A program made the translations under genes and the position numbers. This document shows positions 16,685 through 25,200 of a stretch of 50,553 nucleotides of DNA, in pieces (position 1 is the stretch's first letter; each line of letters starts with the position of its first letter). Under the pieces are notes generated by a model. It saw only the letters and a list, made by a program, of their open reading frames with translations. It searched no databases and was not told the DNA's origin. This stretch comes from Terriglobia bacterium. GTDB lineage: Bacteria > Acidobacteriota > Terriglobia > Bryobacterales > UBA6623. The stretch covers positions 1 through 50,553 of the forward strand of contig VXRL01000090.1 in the NCBI GenBank assembly GCA_009838515.1, given 5' to 3'.

Positions 16685-17988
16685 TGGCGGCGCACAGCTC
16701 CAGCCGTGGCTCCCGCAGAGGCTTCTTTAAGGGCTCGCTCGGACTGGCCGCATCCGCTGCGCTCTCCAACCGACTCTTCGCGAGCGGCAACGGACCGCTG
16801 AGCATTGACAGCGTCGAACCTGTGGTCATCCGCTCGCCGCGAGGCGAGAAGCCGCCGGAGTGGTACATCGAGATGCCTCCGGTCGGGCACGCGACCGGAG
16901 GTGCGGGGCTCTGGAACCGCCTGGACCACGCCTCGCCCAGCCGATTTCGTGGCGCGACCCAAGCAACGCTGGTCAAGATCACGACCAAAGACGGCCTGGT
17001 CGGCTGGGGCGAGTGTCACGCGCCCGCGGCGCCGCGCGTGCATGCGGCCGTCATCAGCGACCTGCTCGCGCCGATTCTGATCGGGCAGGATGCCCGGCAA
17101 GTCGAGCCGCTGTGGGAAAAGCTCTACTCCAGCCAGCGCTTGCGCGGATACGCGACCGGCTTCTACACCGAATCCATCGCGGGCGTGGACCTAGCCCTGT
17201 GGGACCTGCTCGGCAAGTATCTCGGCCAGCCGCTTTACCGCATCCTCGGCGGCAAGTACCGGGATGCGGTCCCAACCTACGCGGGCATCGGCGGGAGCAC
17301 GCCCGAGGCCCTGGCTGCGAGCGCTCGCCAGCAGCTCGATCGCGGCTTCGCGGCGGTGAAGATGGGGCTGAGCAAGGGGCCTGGCACTGCCAGCGTGGAA
17401 CGCGTCGAGGCCGTCTCGCGCGCCATCGGCGACAAGGGCCAGCTGCTCGTCGATTCGCTCGGGGCCTACAAGGTCCACGAGGCCCGAGCGGTCGGGGAGC
17501 GGCTGGATGCCCTGCCCAACATCGGCTGGTGGGAAGATGCGCTGCTGCCGGAGGACATCGCCGGCTACAGCGAACTCAAGGCGGCGCTGAAGACACCGCT
17601 ATGCGCCGGCGAGACCTTCTCGAACCGCTACCAGTTTCGGGATCTGTTCGCGGCACGCGCCGTGGATATGGTGAATCCGGATCTCTGCCGCGCCGGCGGC
17701 GTCACCGAATGCCGCAGGATCGCCATCTTGGCAGATCTGCACGGAGTGCTGTTTTCTCCGCACATCAGCACCGGAACAGCCCTGTATTGGGCCGCGTCCG
17801 CGCATCTGGCGGCGCACCTGCCGAACACCGTGATCATGGAGGGCGGCACGTTGCTGGATCGCCCTTTCGGCAATGCAATCCTGCGCGAGCCCCTGGCAGC
17901 TCGACCGGGCGCGGCCATGGTACCCGAAAGAGCCGGAATCGGGGCCGAATTCGACGAAGAAGCCCTGGCGGCCTACCGGGTGGCATGA
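16684..17988 (+). CDS. Enolase-superfamily (mandelate racemase/muconate lactonizing-type) enzyme with Tat signal
   Basis: This 434-residue member of the acid-sugar dehydratase branch has the predicted metal ligands Asp257 (LLVDSLG), Glu284 (WWEDALLP) and Glu310 (LCAGETFS). Catalytic candidates are Lys226 (AVKMG) and the Asp333/His360 pair (VNPDLCRAGG, SPHISTG). The family abstracts the proton alpha to a carboxylate and usually dehydrates aldonic or aldaric acids. Unusually, residues 8-34 form a near-perfect twin-arginine signal (SRRGFFKGSLGLAAS), implying export. The start overlaps the preceding stop. The exact substrate is unknown. Confidence 0.88.
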   Translation: MAAHSSSRGSRRGFFKGSLGLAASAALSNRLFASGNGPLSIDSVEPVVIRSPRGEKPPEWYIEMPPVGHATGGAGLWNRLDHASPSRFRGATQATLVKITTKDGLVGWGECHAPAAPRVHAAVISDLLAPILIGQDARQVEPLWEKLYSSQRLRGYATGFYTESIAGVDLALWDLLGKYLGQPLYRILGGKYRDAVPTYAGIGGSTPEALAASARQQLDRGFAAVKMGLSKGPGTASVERVEAVSRAIGDKGQLLVDSLGAYKVHEARAVGERLDALPNIGWWEDALLPEDIAGYSELKAALKTPLCAGETFSNRYQFRDLFAARAVDMVNPDLCRAGGVTECRRIAILADLHGVLFSPHISTGTALYWAASAHLAAHLPNTVIMEGGTLLDRPFGNAILREPLAARPGAAMVPERAGIGAEFDEEALAAYRVA

Positions 17989-19250
17989 ACATGGCCGCGC
18001 GGCTCATCCCGAATATCCGCTGGCGCATCGCGGCGCTGTTGTTCGCCGCCACCGTCATCAACTACATCGACCGCCAAACGCTGTCGGTACTGGCATCGGA
18101 AATCACATCCGATCTAGGGCTCGACGATATCGAGTATTCGCAAGTCGTGCAGGCGTTCCTGATCTGCTACGCGGGGATGTACATAGTCTGGGGCCGGATT
18201 ATCGACCGTTGGGGCACGCGCGCGGCACTGGCGACATCGATGGTCTGGTGGTCGCTCGCCAACGCCGCGCACGCTCTGACCCGAAACGCCCTCGGGCTGG
18301 GCATCTGCCGGGCGCTGCTGGGCATGGGGGAGTCAGGCAACTTCTTGGCGGCCGAGAAGGCCATTTCGGAGTGGTTCCCTCCCCGCGAGCGCGGCTTTGC
18401 AAACGGATTGGTCAACGCGGCCGCGTCCACGGGCGCGATCCTAGCCCCGCCGCTGATCGTGCTGATATTCACCCTGTGGGGCTGGCGCATCGCGTTCGTA
18501 GTCACCGGCCTGGTGGGATTTGTCTGGCTGGCGGTCTGGCTGCGCTGGTATTGGATTCCGAGCCGACACGCACGCGTCACGCAGGAGGAGCGCGCCCTGC
18601 TCGAGTCCGGCGATCCCACGCAGAGCCGCCCCCGGATCCCTTGGGTCTCGCTATTCGGCTTCCGGCAGACGTGGGCGCTGTTCGGCGCCAGGCTGTTGGC
18701 CGATCCGGTCTGGTGGTTCTATCTGTTTTGGCTGCCGAAGTATCTCAGCGACGAACGCGGGTTCAGCATCGTGGCGATCGGCCTGACCACTTGGGTGCCC
18801 TTCCTCACGGCCGATCTCGGGGCCCTTGCCGGCGGGTGGTTGTCCGGCAGACTCATCAGCCGCGGCATGGTGCCGGTACGGGCCCGCAAGTGGGTCATGC
18901 TGCCGGCTGCCGCGGTCATGCCGCTGAGCCTGATCGTGCCCGGCAGCGATTCCGCAGCGGTAGCGGTAGCGGCAATTTGCATGGTTACGTTCGCCCACAT
19001 GGCGTGGAAGACCAACCTGATGACCATGACGAACGACATCTATCCCACCGCGGTCGTCGGCTCGGCCGCGGGCATCGTGGGCCTCGGCAGTTCGCTCGGC
19101 GGCGTGATCTTCACCGGAATCACCGGCTTCGTCGTGGAGAACTACTCCTACGGCATGATATTTTTCGTGATGGGATTCATGCATCCAGTGGCCCTCGCAG
19201 TCCTGCACGTCCTGACACCGCACGGAATCGAGAAGGAGGCCGCCAAATGA
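17985..19250 (+). CDS. MFS transporter, hexuronate/acid-sugar (ACS) type
   Basis: This 421-residue inner-membrane carrier has the 12-helix major facilitator pattern. The signature INYIDRQTLSVLA near the start and GMGESGNFLAAEKAISEWFP match the anion:cation symporter family, which includes ExuT hexuronate and GarP/GudP glucarate permeases. The ATG at 17985 overlaps the previous stop as ATGA; an in-frame ATG two codons later is also possible. By context it takes up the product of the exported enolase-superfamily enzyme or a related sugar acid. The specific substrate is inference. Confidence 0.9.
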   Translation: MNMAARLIPNIRWRIAALLFAATVINYIDRQTLSVLASEITSDLGLDDIEYSQVVQAFLICYAGMYIVWGRIIDRWGTRAALATSMVWWSLANAAHALTRNALGLGICRALLGMGESGNFLAAEKAISEWFPPRERGFANGLVNAAASTGAILAPPLIVLIFTLWGWRIAFVVTGLVGFVWLAVWLRWYWIPSRHARVTQEERALLESGDPTQSRPRIPWVSLFGFRQTWALFGARLLADPVWWFYLFWLPKYLSDERGFSIVAIGLTTWVPFLTADLGALAGGWLSGRLISRGMVPVRARKWVMLPAAAVMPLSLIVPGSDSAAVAVAAICMVTFAHMAWKTNLMTMTNDIYPTAVVGSAAGIVGLGSSLGGVIFTGITGFVVENYSYGMIFFVMGFMHPVALAVLHVLTPHGIEKEAAK

Positions 19251-20005
19251 GCGAGCCACGTGACCGGACAGCGCCTGCTGCGACCAACGGCTCGCCGCCG
19301 AACGGGCTGCAGCCAGCACCGCGCCAGAGAATCTCCGACTACGTTTACGAGGAGGTGCTCAGGGCAATCCTCGACGAGCGTTTCCGTCCGGGCGAACGCC
19401 TCTCTATCCCGGATCTTGCGAACGAGATGGACGTGAGCCAGATGCCGGTGCGCCAAGCGATGGACCGGCTCGCCGAGGAAGGCTTGGTCGAGGTGCGCCC
19501 GCGCAGCGGGACATTTGTCGCCGAACCCGAAGAGCGCGACATCGCCGACACGTTTGACCTGCGCCGAGCGCTCGACGGCTTGGCGGCGGAGACCGCCGTG
19601 CTCCACGTGACCGACAGGGACATCACCTACCTCGACGCAACGGTCGACCGCATGGACGACTACGCGGCGGCGGGAAACGCCGGCATGCAGGATCACGACC
19701 GCCTGAACTGGGAATTCCACCTGTTCATCGTGCGGCTAGCTGGCAATGAAAAGCTGTACGAGATGTACCAACAGCTGAACGCTCACCTGAAGATCGCCAG
19801 CATCCATGTCTCGAACCACGATTGGTCGGACCGGGTCCCCCTAGCCCAGCGCGAGCATCGCGAGATGGTCCGGGCGCTGGCGCGGCGCGACGCCAACTCC
19901 CTCGCAATGGTGCTGGCTACGCATGTCGAGCGGGCGAAGAACGCTCTGATCTCCGATATCCGCGCCGTGCGCTCGCGCTCGGTCGACACCGCCAAGAGCA
20001 CCTAG
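19247..20005 (+). CDS. GntR-family regulator, FCD subfamily
   Basis: This 252-residue transcription factor has a low-complexity leader of about 25 residues. A winged helix follows (about 28-92: RISDYVYEEVLRAILDERFRPGERL, then the recognition region VSQMPVRQAMDRLAEEGLVEVRPRSGTFV). The C-terminal FCD ligand domain has the expected metal-site pattern: Asp151, His158, His204 and His226. FCD regulators typically respond to sugar acids or their breakdown products. A Shine-Dalgarno (GGAGG) lies inside the end of the MFS gene and the start overlaps its stop as ATGA. It probably controls this gene train, perhaps at 8976-8989. Confidence 0.92.
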   Translation: MSEPRDRTAPAATNGSPPNGLQPAPRQRISDYVYEEVLRAILDERFRPGERLSIPDLANEMDVSQMPVRQAMDRLAEEGLVEVRPRSGTFVAEPEERDIADTFDLRRALDGLAAETAVLHVTDRDITYLDATVDRMDDYAAAGNAGMQDHDRLNWEFHLFIVRLAGNEKLYEMYQQLNAHLKIASIHVSNHDWSDRVPLAQREHREMVRALARRDANSLAMVLATHVERAKNALISDIRAVRSRSVDTAKST

Positions 20006-20015
20006 GCCGATCTCC

Positions 20016-20909
20016 ATGCAGGCATCATTCAGCGGTGTATTTCCGATCCTAGCCACGCCCTTCACGGACGATGGCGAGATTGACGTGGCCAGCCAGTTGC
20101 GCTTGGTGGATCACCTCTTGGAGCAAGGGGTGCACGGCTTGGGTGCGTTTGGCAACGCCGGGGAAGGCTATGCACTGCGGCCCGAAGAGAGGGCGTCCCT
20201 GCTGGACGAGATCGTGCGCCATGTGGACGGGCGCGCGCCCGTGATCGTCGGAGTCGGTACGACCGGCACGGCCTCGGCCGTGCAAGCCTGCCAGCAGGCG
20301 GAAGCGCAGGGTGCGCAGGGATTGATGGTGCTGCCGCCCTTCTACGTCAAGCCGGATGCCGATGGCCTGCGCTTCTTCTATGCCTCGATCAGCGACGCGG
20401 TCAGCATCCCGATCATGGTCCAAGACGCCCCCCTGCTCTCCCAAGTGGCCATGCCCCCTCCGCTGTTGGCGAGGATGGCGAGGGAGATTGAGCATGTCGA
20501 ATATGTCAAAGTCGAAGCTCCACCGACCGCGCCCAAGATCAGCCGGACAATGGAGTCCGCCAATGGCGCACTCACGCTATTTGGCGGTCTCAACGGGCAG
20601 TTCATGATCGAGGAGTGCCAGCGCGGCTCGCGAGGCATCATGCCCGCGAGCGACATGGCTGCCGTGTATGTCGCGATCTGGAACGCCTTGCAGGGCGGCG
20701 ACTTGGCGAGCGCATGGGACGCATTCACGCGGGCGCTGCCGCTCATTCGCTACGAACTTCAGCCTGGCTTGGGTGTGTCGGCCATCAAGCACAACCTCGT
20801 CTCCGAGGGTGTCATTCGATCGGCCTTCGTGCGGCACCCCGGCCGCTCGCTCGACGCGGCGGGCAAGCGGGAACTCGAGCAACTGCGCTCGCTGGTCTGG
20901 CCCGTTTGA
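20016..20909 (+). CDS. DapA/NAL-fold lyase or dehydratase (not a true DapA)
   Basis: This 297-residue class I aldolase-fold protein has Schiff-base Lys165 in EYVKVEAPP and the opening GVFPILATPFTDDGEID. In true dihydrodipicolinate synthase the motif GTTGE supplies two threonines and Y-N-x-P supplies the catalytic tyrosine. Here these are GNAGE (46-50) and VQDAP (135-139), so the proton-relay residues are absent. It is more likely a 2-keto-3-deoxy sugar acid aldolase or dehydratase acting after the enolase-superfamily step. It lies 10 nt after the regulator gene and 5 nt before the second enolase-superfamily gene. Confidence 0.85.
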   Translation: MQASFSGVFPILATPFTDDGEIDVASQLRLVDHLLEQGVHGLGAFGNAGEGYALRPEERASLLDEIVRHVDGRAPVIVGVGTTGTASAVQACQQAEAQGAQGLMVLPPFYVKPDADGLRFFYASISDAVSIPIMVQDAPLLSQVAMPPPLLARMAREIEHVEYVKVEAPPTAPKISRTMESANGALTLFGGLNGQFMIEECQRGSRGIMPASDMAAVYVAIWNALQGGDLASAWDAFTRALPLIRYELQPGLGVSAIKHNLVSEGVIRSAFVRHPGRSLDAAGKRELEQLRSLVWPV

Positions 20910-20914
20910 GCCCC

Positions 20915-22144
20915 ATGCCGATGGACCGCATCGCGTCCATCGAGACTTTCTCCATCCGCCTGCCGCGGGACTCGGCAGCGATCCAAGGAACAGCCGGCTC
21001 GCCAACCGCGCTGCAAGCGGGGCGTTTCGACTATCGCTGGTCAGATGCCTACGCGACGCTCTACTCGGTCAATTTCGAGGCCGCTCTGGTCAAGCTGACA
21101 GCCGAGTCAGGGCTCGTCGGCTGGGGCGAAGCGCAAGCGCCGCTGGCGCCGGACGTGGCCTGCCTGATCACAGAGCAACTCCTGCGCCCGGCCATCGAGG
21201 GCCATGCGTTCGAACTGTCCGCGCAAGGCGTGGGAGCCTTGCGCGAGCGCATGTACGCCGCCATGCGGGTGCGCGGCCAAACAGGCGGCTTCATGCTCGA
21301 CGCCATCGCGGGTGTCGACATCGCGCTGTGGGACTTGGTCGGCCGGGCTGCCGCGCGCCCGGTGTGCGACCTGCTCACAAGCGCCTCGCCCGCCGCCAGC
21401 GTCCCGGCCTACCTGTCGGGGCTCGGCGGCGAGACGACCGCCGCCCGCATCTCGCAGGCTGAGGACGCGTGGGAGCGCGGCTTCCGCACGTTCAAGCTCT
21501 TTCTCGAACGCAGCCCCGATGACCTGATCCAGCTCGCAAAAGCGCTAAGAGAGCGATTCGGTCCGGCCGCACGCATCGCAGTGGATGCACTCTGGCACCT
21601 TGACCCCGCCACGGCCAGAGTCTTCGGGCGCGCACTCGACGAGCTTCCCGCACTATGGCTCGAGTGCCCGCTCCCCCCGGAGATGCTGCAAGCTCATGTC
21701 CGACTGGCTGCGGAGATCGAGACACCGCTTGCTCTGGGTGAGAGCTATCGATCGCGCCACGAATTGGAGCCGTTCCTCGAGCAAGGCTGCATCGGCTGGC
21801 TCCAGCCCGACCTCGGCCGCTGCGGCCTCACAGAAGCGGTCGCGATTGCCGATCACGTCGCGGCGCGACACCCGCAAGTGCAGGTCGTGCCCCATATCAG
21901 CATTGCGATGGGCCCGCAGATCGCGGCAGCGCTGCACTTCGCGGCAGCGCTGCCCGCCGTGCCCATGGTCGAGTACAACCCGTCGGTGTTCTCGGTCGCG
22001 AATCAATTCTTGGCTGAGCCGCTCGCCCTGGTTGGCCACCATTACCAAGTGCCACGATCTCCGGGACTCGGCATCGAGATCGACGAGGCGGCTGTCCGGG
22101 CGGTGGCACAGCGGCCTGTGCTCCGTGCGGTCGAGAGCGCCTGA
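20915..22144 (+). CDS. Enolase-superfamily (mandelate racemase/muconate lactonizing-type) enzyme, cytosolic
   Basis: This 409-residue second member of the family has predicted metal ligands Asp224 (AVDALWH), Glu250 (WLECPLP) and Glu276 (LGESYRS). Acid/base candidates are Lys194 (FKLFL), Asp299 (QPDLGRCG) and His327 (PHISIAMG). It lacks any export signal, unlike its paralogue at 16684. It is clearly diverged in sequence, so it probably acts on a different sugar acid or a different step. The ATG at 20915 is 5 nt after the preceding stop; an ATG at 20921 is an alternative. Confidence 0.87.
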   Translation: MPMDRIASIETFSIRLPRDSAAIQGTAGSPTALQAGRFDYRWSDAYATLYSVNFEAALVKLTAESGLVGWGEAQAPLAPDVACLITEQLLRPAIEGHAFELSAQGVGALRERMYAAMRVRGQTGGFMLDAIAGVDIALWDLVGRAAARPVCDLLTSASPAASVPAYLSGLGGETTAARISQAEDAWERGFRTFKLFLERSPDDLIQLAKALRERFGPAARIAVDALWHLDPATARVFGRALDELPALWLECPLPPEMLQAHVRLAAEIETPLALGESYRSRHELEPFLEQGCIGWLQPDLGRCGLTEAVAIADHVAARHPQVQVVPHISIAMGPQIAAALHFAAALPAVPMVEYNPSVFSVANQFLAEPLALVGHHYQVPRSPGLGIEIDEAAVRAVAQRPVLRAVESA

Positions 22145-22160
22145 TGCTGTCCGGTGGCGA

Positions 22161-22177
22161 CTGCGGCGAGTCCGCAG
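22161..22177. terminator. Small hairpin between convergent genes
   Basis: CTGCGG (22161-22166), loop CGAGT, and CCGCAG (22172-22177) can pair. It sits between the end of the plus-strand gene train and the end of the minus-strand DUF1501 gene. There is no T-run, so it is at best a weak bidirectional terminator. Confidence 0.3.
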
Positions 22178-23611
22178 CTACGCCAGCAACCCGTGCTGCA
22201 CGGCTCCGCTCACATCGGTCAGGCGGAAGTCCCGCCCCATGAACTTGTAAGTGAATTTCTCGTGATCGAAGCCCATCAGGTGCAGGATGGTCGCCTGCAG
22301 GTCATGCACGTGGACCGGATCTGCGGTGATGTTGAGACACAGCTCGTCGGTTGCGCCATGCACGTAGCCTGGCTTGATCCCGCCGCCCGCCATCCACATT
22401 GAGTAGGCCGTTGGCTGGTGGTCGCGCCCAGCGTTGGCCGCTTCCTCGGGCTTGCGAATCTCGACCATCGGCGTCCGTCCGAACTCTCCGCCCCACACCA
22501 CCAAGGTCTCGTCCAGCAGGCCGCAGCGCTTAAGGTCCTTGAGAAGCGCAGCGGTCGGCTGGTCAGTCTCCTGCATGCGCTTGGGCAGTTTCTGGTTGAG
22601 ATATGTGTGATCGTCCCACGACGCATCCATCATCAGCACGGTGCGGACCCCGCGCTCGACCAGCCTGCGCGCGAGCAAGCAGTTCGTCGCATACTGGCGG
22701 CGATGCTCGTTGTCGCTCTCGATGCCGTACATCGCGATCGTCTCGGGGGACTCGTCCGAGAGGTCCACCAGATCCGGGGCCTCGGTCTGCATCCTGAAGG
22801 CGAGTTCGTAGGCATTGATGCGCGAGGCAATCTCCTCGTCCCCAGTGCGCTCGTAGCGCATGCGATTCATGTCGTTGACGAAGCCGATCGTCTCGCGCTG
22901 GATCTCCGGCGTCACGCCGGGAGGATTGGTGAGGTAGAGAATCGGATCGCCTTGGTTGCGGAACAGCGTGCCCTGGTAGTGGGACGGCATGAATCCCGAG
23001 GAGAAGTTCGTCGTGCCGCCGGAAGTGCCCTTGCCCGAGGTCAAGACGACGAATCCGGGCAGGTTCTTCGATTCGCTGCCCAAGCCATAGAGCAGCCATG
23101 ACCCCAGCGTTGGGCGGCCCGGTATGGTCGCTCCCGTGAACAGCAGGAGCTGGCCCGGATGGTGGTTGAAGGCGTCTCCGTGCATCGAGCGGATGAGGCA
23201 GATGTCATCCGCCACCGAGCCGAGATGCGGCACGAGCTCGGAGAGTTCCATCCCGGACCGGCCGCGCGGCTCGAACTTGTACCGGCTGGCCATCACCTTG
23301 GCGGTGGGCTTGATGAACGCGAGCGTAAGGTCCTTGGTGATCGATTCCGGCAGGGACTGGCCGTCCCAGCGCTGCAAGGCCGGCTTGGGGTCGAAGAGCT
23401 CATACTGGCTCGGCCCGCCCTCCATGAACATGAAGATGACGTTCTTCGCCTTCGGCGCGAAGTGCGGGGCCTTCGGAGCCAGGGGAGGGGCCGCAGTCAG
23501 GCCATCCGCCGCCAAGAGTTCGGCCAGTGCGGCGATTCCCACTCCGCCAGCTACGCCGCGCAGGAACTCGCGGCGCTGGAGCGTCGCCGCAAAGCGCTCA
23601 ATCTCCATCAC
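22178..23611 (-). CDS. DUF1501 family protein with Tat signal
   Basis: This 477-residue protein starts with a twin-arginine signal (QRREFLRGVAGGVGIAALAELLA). It has the DUF1501 core: NVIFMFMEGGPSQYELFDPKP, SELVPHLGSVADDICLIRSMHGDAFNHHPGQ, MMDASWDDH, VVWGGEFGRTPMVE, GRDHQPTAYSMWMAGGGIKPG, and a terminal HDLQATILHLMGFDHEKFTY segment. The HDLQATILHLMG ending is the phosphatase-like core typical of this group. No DUF1549 partner is adjacent; instead it follows a sulfatase gene on the same strand, with 89 nt between. Function unknown, presumably periplasmic. Confidence 0.9.
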   Translation of the reverse strand: MMEIERFAATLQRREFLRGVAGGVGIAALAELLAADGLTAAPPLAPKAPHFAPKAKNVIFMFMEGGPSQYELFDPKPALQRWDGQSLPESITKDLTLAFIKPTAKVMASRYKFEPRGRSGMELSELVPHLGSVADDICLIRSMHGDAFNHHPGQLLLFTGATIPGRPTLGSWLLYGLGSESKNLPGFVVLTSGKGTSGGTTNFSSGFMPSHYQGTLFRNQGDPILYLTNPPGVTPEIQRETIGFVNDMNRMRYERTGDEEIASRINAYELAFRMQTEAPDLVDLSDESPETIAMYGIESDNEHRRQYATNCLLARRLVERGVRTVLMMDASWDDHTYLNQKLPKRMQETDQPTAALLKDLKRCGLLDETLVVWGGEFGRTPMVEIRKPEEAANAGRDHQPTAYSMWMAGGGIKPGYVHGATDELCLNITADPVHVHDLQATILHLMGFDHEKFTYKFMGRDFRLTDVSGAVQHGLLA

Positions 23612-23700
23612 AGCGGTTCCATTTTACATGTCGCGGCGAGCGCCCAATCCCGTCGGGCCCGTGTCTTGCCTACCATGCGGAGCGCTTCTCGCAGCTTGGC

Positions 23701-25146
23701 TCAGCCGCTGGAATAGTCCGCGCCCTCGGCGCTCCGAGCGCAAGATGCGTCCCAATCCATCAGGTACTGCTTCATCTGGGCCGTCACCTCAGGCAGTTCC
23801 CCGGCCAAATCGTGCCGCTCCCCGGGGTCCAATGCGATGTCGAAAAGCATGTCCTCCCCGATTCGCCCTTCGTCGAGAAAACTCAGCAGCTTGTAACGAT
23901 CTCCGATCAGCGCGTGGTCTGGAGAGCCTAAGCGGGCGCCCTGGCCGCGCTCTCCCCCGTCCGGACATTGAAACGCGATGGGACGCCCGCGTTCCTGCGT
24001 GTCGCCGTCGATCAGCGGGAGCAGGCTCACTCCGTCGATCGGGCGCCCATCTCCCGGAGCGTCCAGCCCAAGCACTCCGGCGATGGTGGGAAAGTAGTCG
24101 CAGGTGGACGCGGGCACGTCCGAGACGCGCCCGGCTTCGACTTGCCGCGGCCACTCGAGAATCCCCGGAACCCGCACGCCGCCTTCGAACAAGCTGCGCT
24201 TGCGGCCGCGCAACCCGCCGCTCGAGCCTCGGTCGGTGCTGAGGTGCGACGTGCGCCCTTCCGGGCCGTTGTCGCTGCAGTACCAGAGCATCGTGTCGTC
24301 CGCCACGCCCAGCTGCCGGAGCTCAGTTCGGAGCCTGCCGACCTGCTCGTCGAGCGCGGTGATGCAGCCGTAGTAGTGCTGCTCTCCTTCGCTGAACCCG
24401 GCATACAGCGCCCGGTGCCGCGGGCCCGCCACCACCGGACGATGGGGGGCATGGAACCAGATCACGGCGAAGAACGGAGTCTGAGCCGCCACCGCCTGCT
24501 GAATGAAGGGAATCGCCCGGTCCATGATGACGCGCGAGTCGTCCCCGGACAGGTTCTCGGTGGCGTACTCCCCTTCCGCCGTCCAGTATTTTGACGGAAA
24601 CGCCTGATTTTCCATGGGATCCCAAGTCGGCATCTGCACCTCGGCGGCAAACGACTGGTCGAATCCGTGCTCCCATGGCGGAGCGTAGTTCTCGGGCTGA
24701 CGCCCACCCCGCCGACCGTCCTCTTGATCGTTTGTCAGGGTGCCCAGATGCCACTTGCCGAAGTGCCCAGTGGTGTAGCCCTGGGCCTTGAGCAATTCCG
24801 CCAACGTGACCTCTCCGTCCCGGATGTGGCCAGCATTGGCCGTGGGTACGCCGTAGCGATACGGATGTCTGCCGGTCAGGGCACTGCCCCTCGTGGGAGA
24901 GCAGACCGGCGCGCCGGAGTAGAAACGGTCAAAACGGAGCCCAGCCCGGCTCATCGCATCCAGATGCGGCGTCTTCAGGTACGGGTGACCGTTGTAGCCG
25001 GTGTCCCCCCAGCCTTGGTCGTCCGCCATGCACAGGATGATGTTCGGGGCCTTCGCGCCAGCGTCGCTGCTCGGGCCGCCACAAGCAGCCAGCGGGCCCA
25101 GCGCCATGGAGCCGAGCAAGAAGTCGCGCCTAGTTGAGTCCGTCAT
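23701..25146 (-). CDS. Sulfatase with Tat/lipoprotein signal
   Basis: This 481-residue Cys-type sulfatase has an N-terminus that combines a twin-arginine motif (STRRDFLLG) with a lipobox (LAAC, Cys22). It should be exported folded and lipid-anchored. The catalytic motif is V-C-S-P-T-R with Cys82, followed by GSALTGRHPYRYG. Metal-site segments are NIILCMADDQGWGDTGYNGH and CSDNGPEGRTSH. The layout resembles arylsulfatase A/GalNAc-6-sulfatase relatives. It sits between a propeller-protein gene and a DUF1501 gene on the same strand, probably one transcription unit. Confidence 0.88.
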   Translation of the reverse strand: MTDSTRRDFLLGSMALGPLAACGGPSSDAGAKAPNIILCMADDQGWGDTGYNGHPYLKTPHLDAMSRAGLRFDRFYSGAPVCSPTRGSALTGRHPYRYGVPTANAGHIRDGEVTLAELLKAQGYTTGHFGKWHLGTLTNDQEDGRRGGRQPENYAPPWEHGFDQSFAAEVQMPTWDPMENQAFPSKYWTAEGEYATENLSGDDSRVIMDRAIPFIQQAVAAQTPFFAVIWFHAPHRPVVAGPRHRALYAGFSEGEQHYYGCITALDEQVGRLRTELRQLGVADDTMLWYCSDNGPEGRTSHLSTDRGSSGGLRGRKRSLFEGGVRVPGILEWPRQVEAGRVSDVPASTCDYFPTIAGVLGLDAPGDGRPIDGVSLLPLIDGDTQERGRPIAFQCPDGGERGQGARLGSPDHALIGDRYKLLSFLDEGRIGEDMLFDIALDPGERHDLAGELPEVTAQMKQYLMDWDASCARSAEGADYSSG

Positions 25147-25200
25147 TGTTTCTCAGATCCTACTGGCAGCAGCCCAGCCGCCAGAGAGACAACTGCAATT

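Noticed and set aside
16860..17984. Plus-strand frame extending upstream of the MFS gene, giving a 796-residue protein
   Set aside because: The upstream part is a frame-shifted reading of the enolase-superfamily gene; MFS homology begins at the ATGs at 17985/17991.
20016..20909. Annotation as dapA
   Set aside because: Catalytic Tyr and Thr of DapA are absent and the gene lies in a sugar-acid context.
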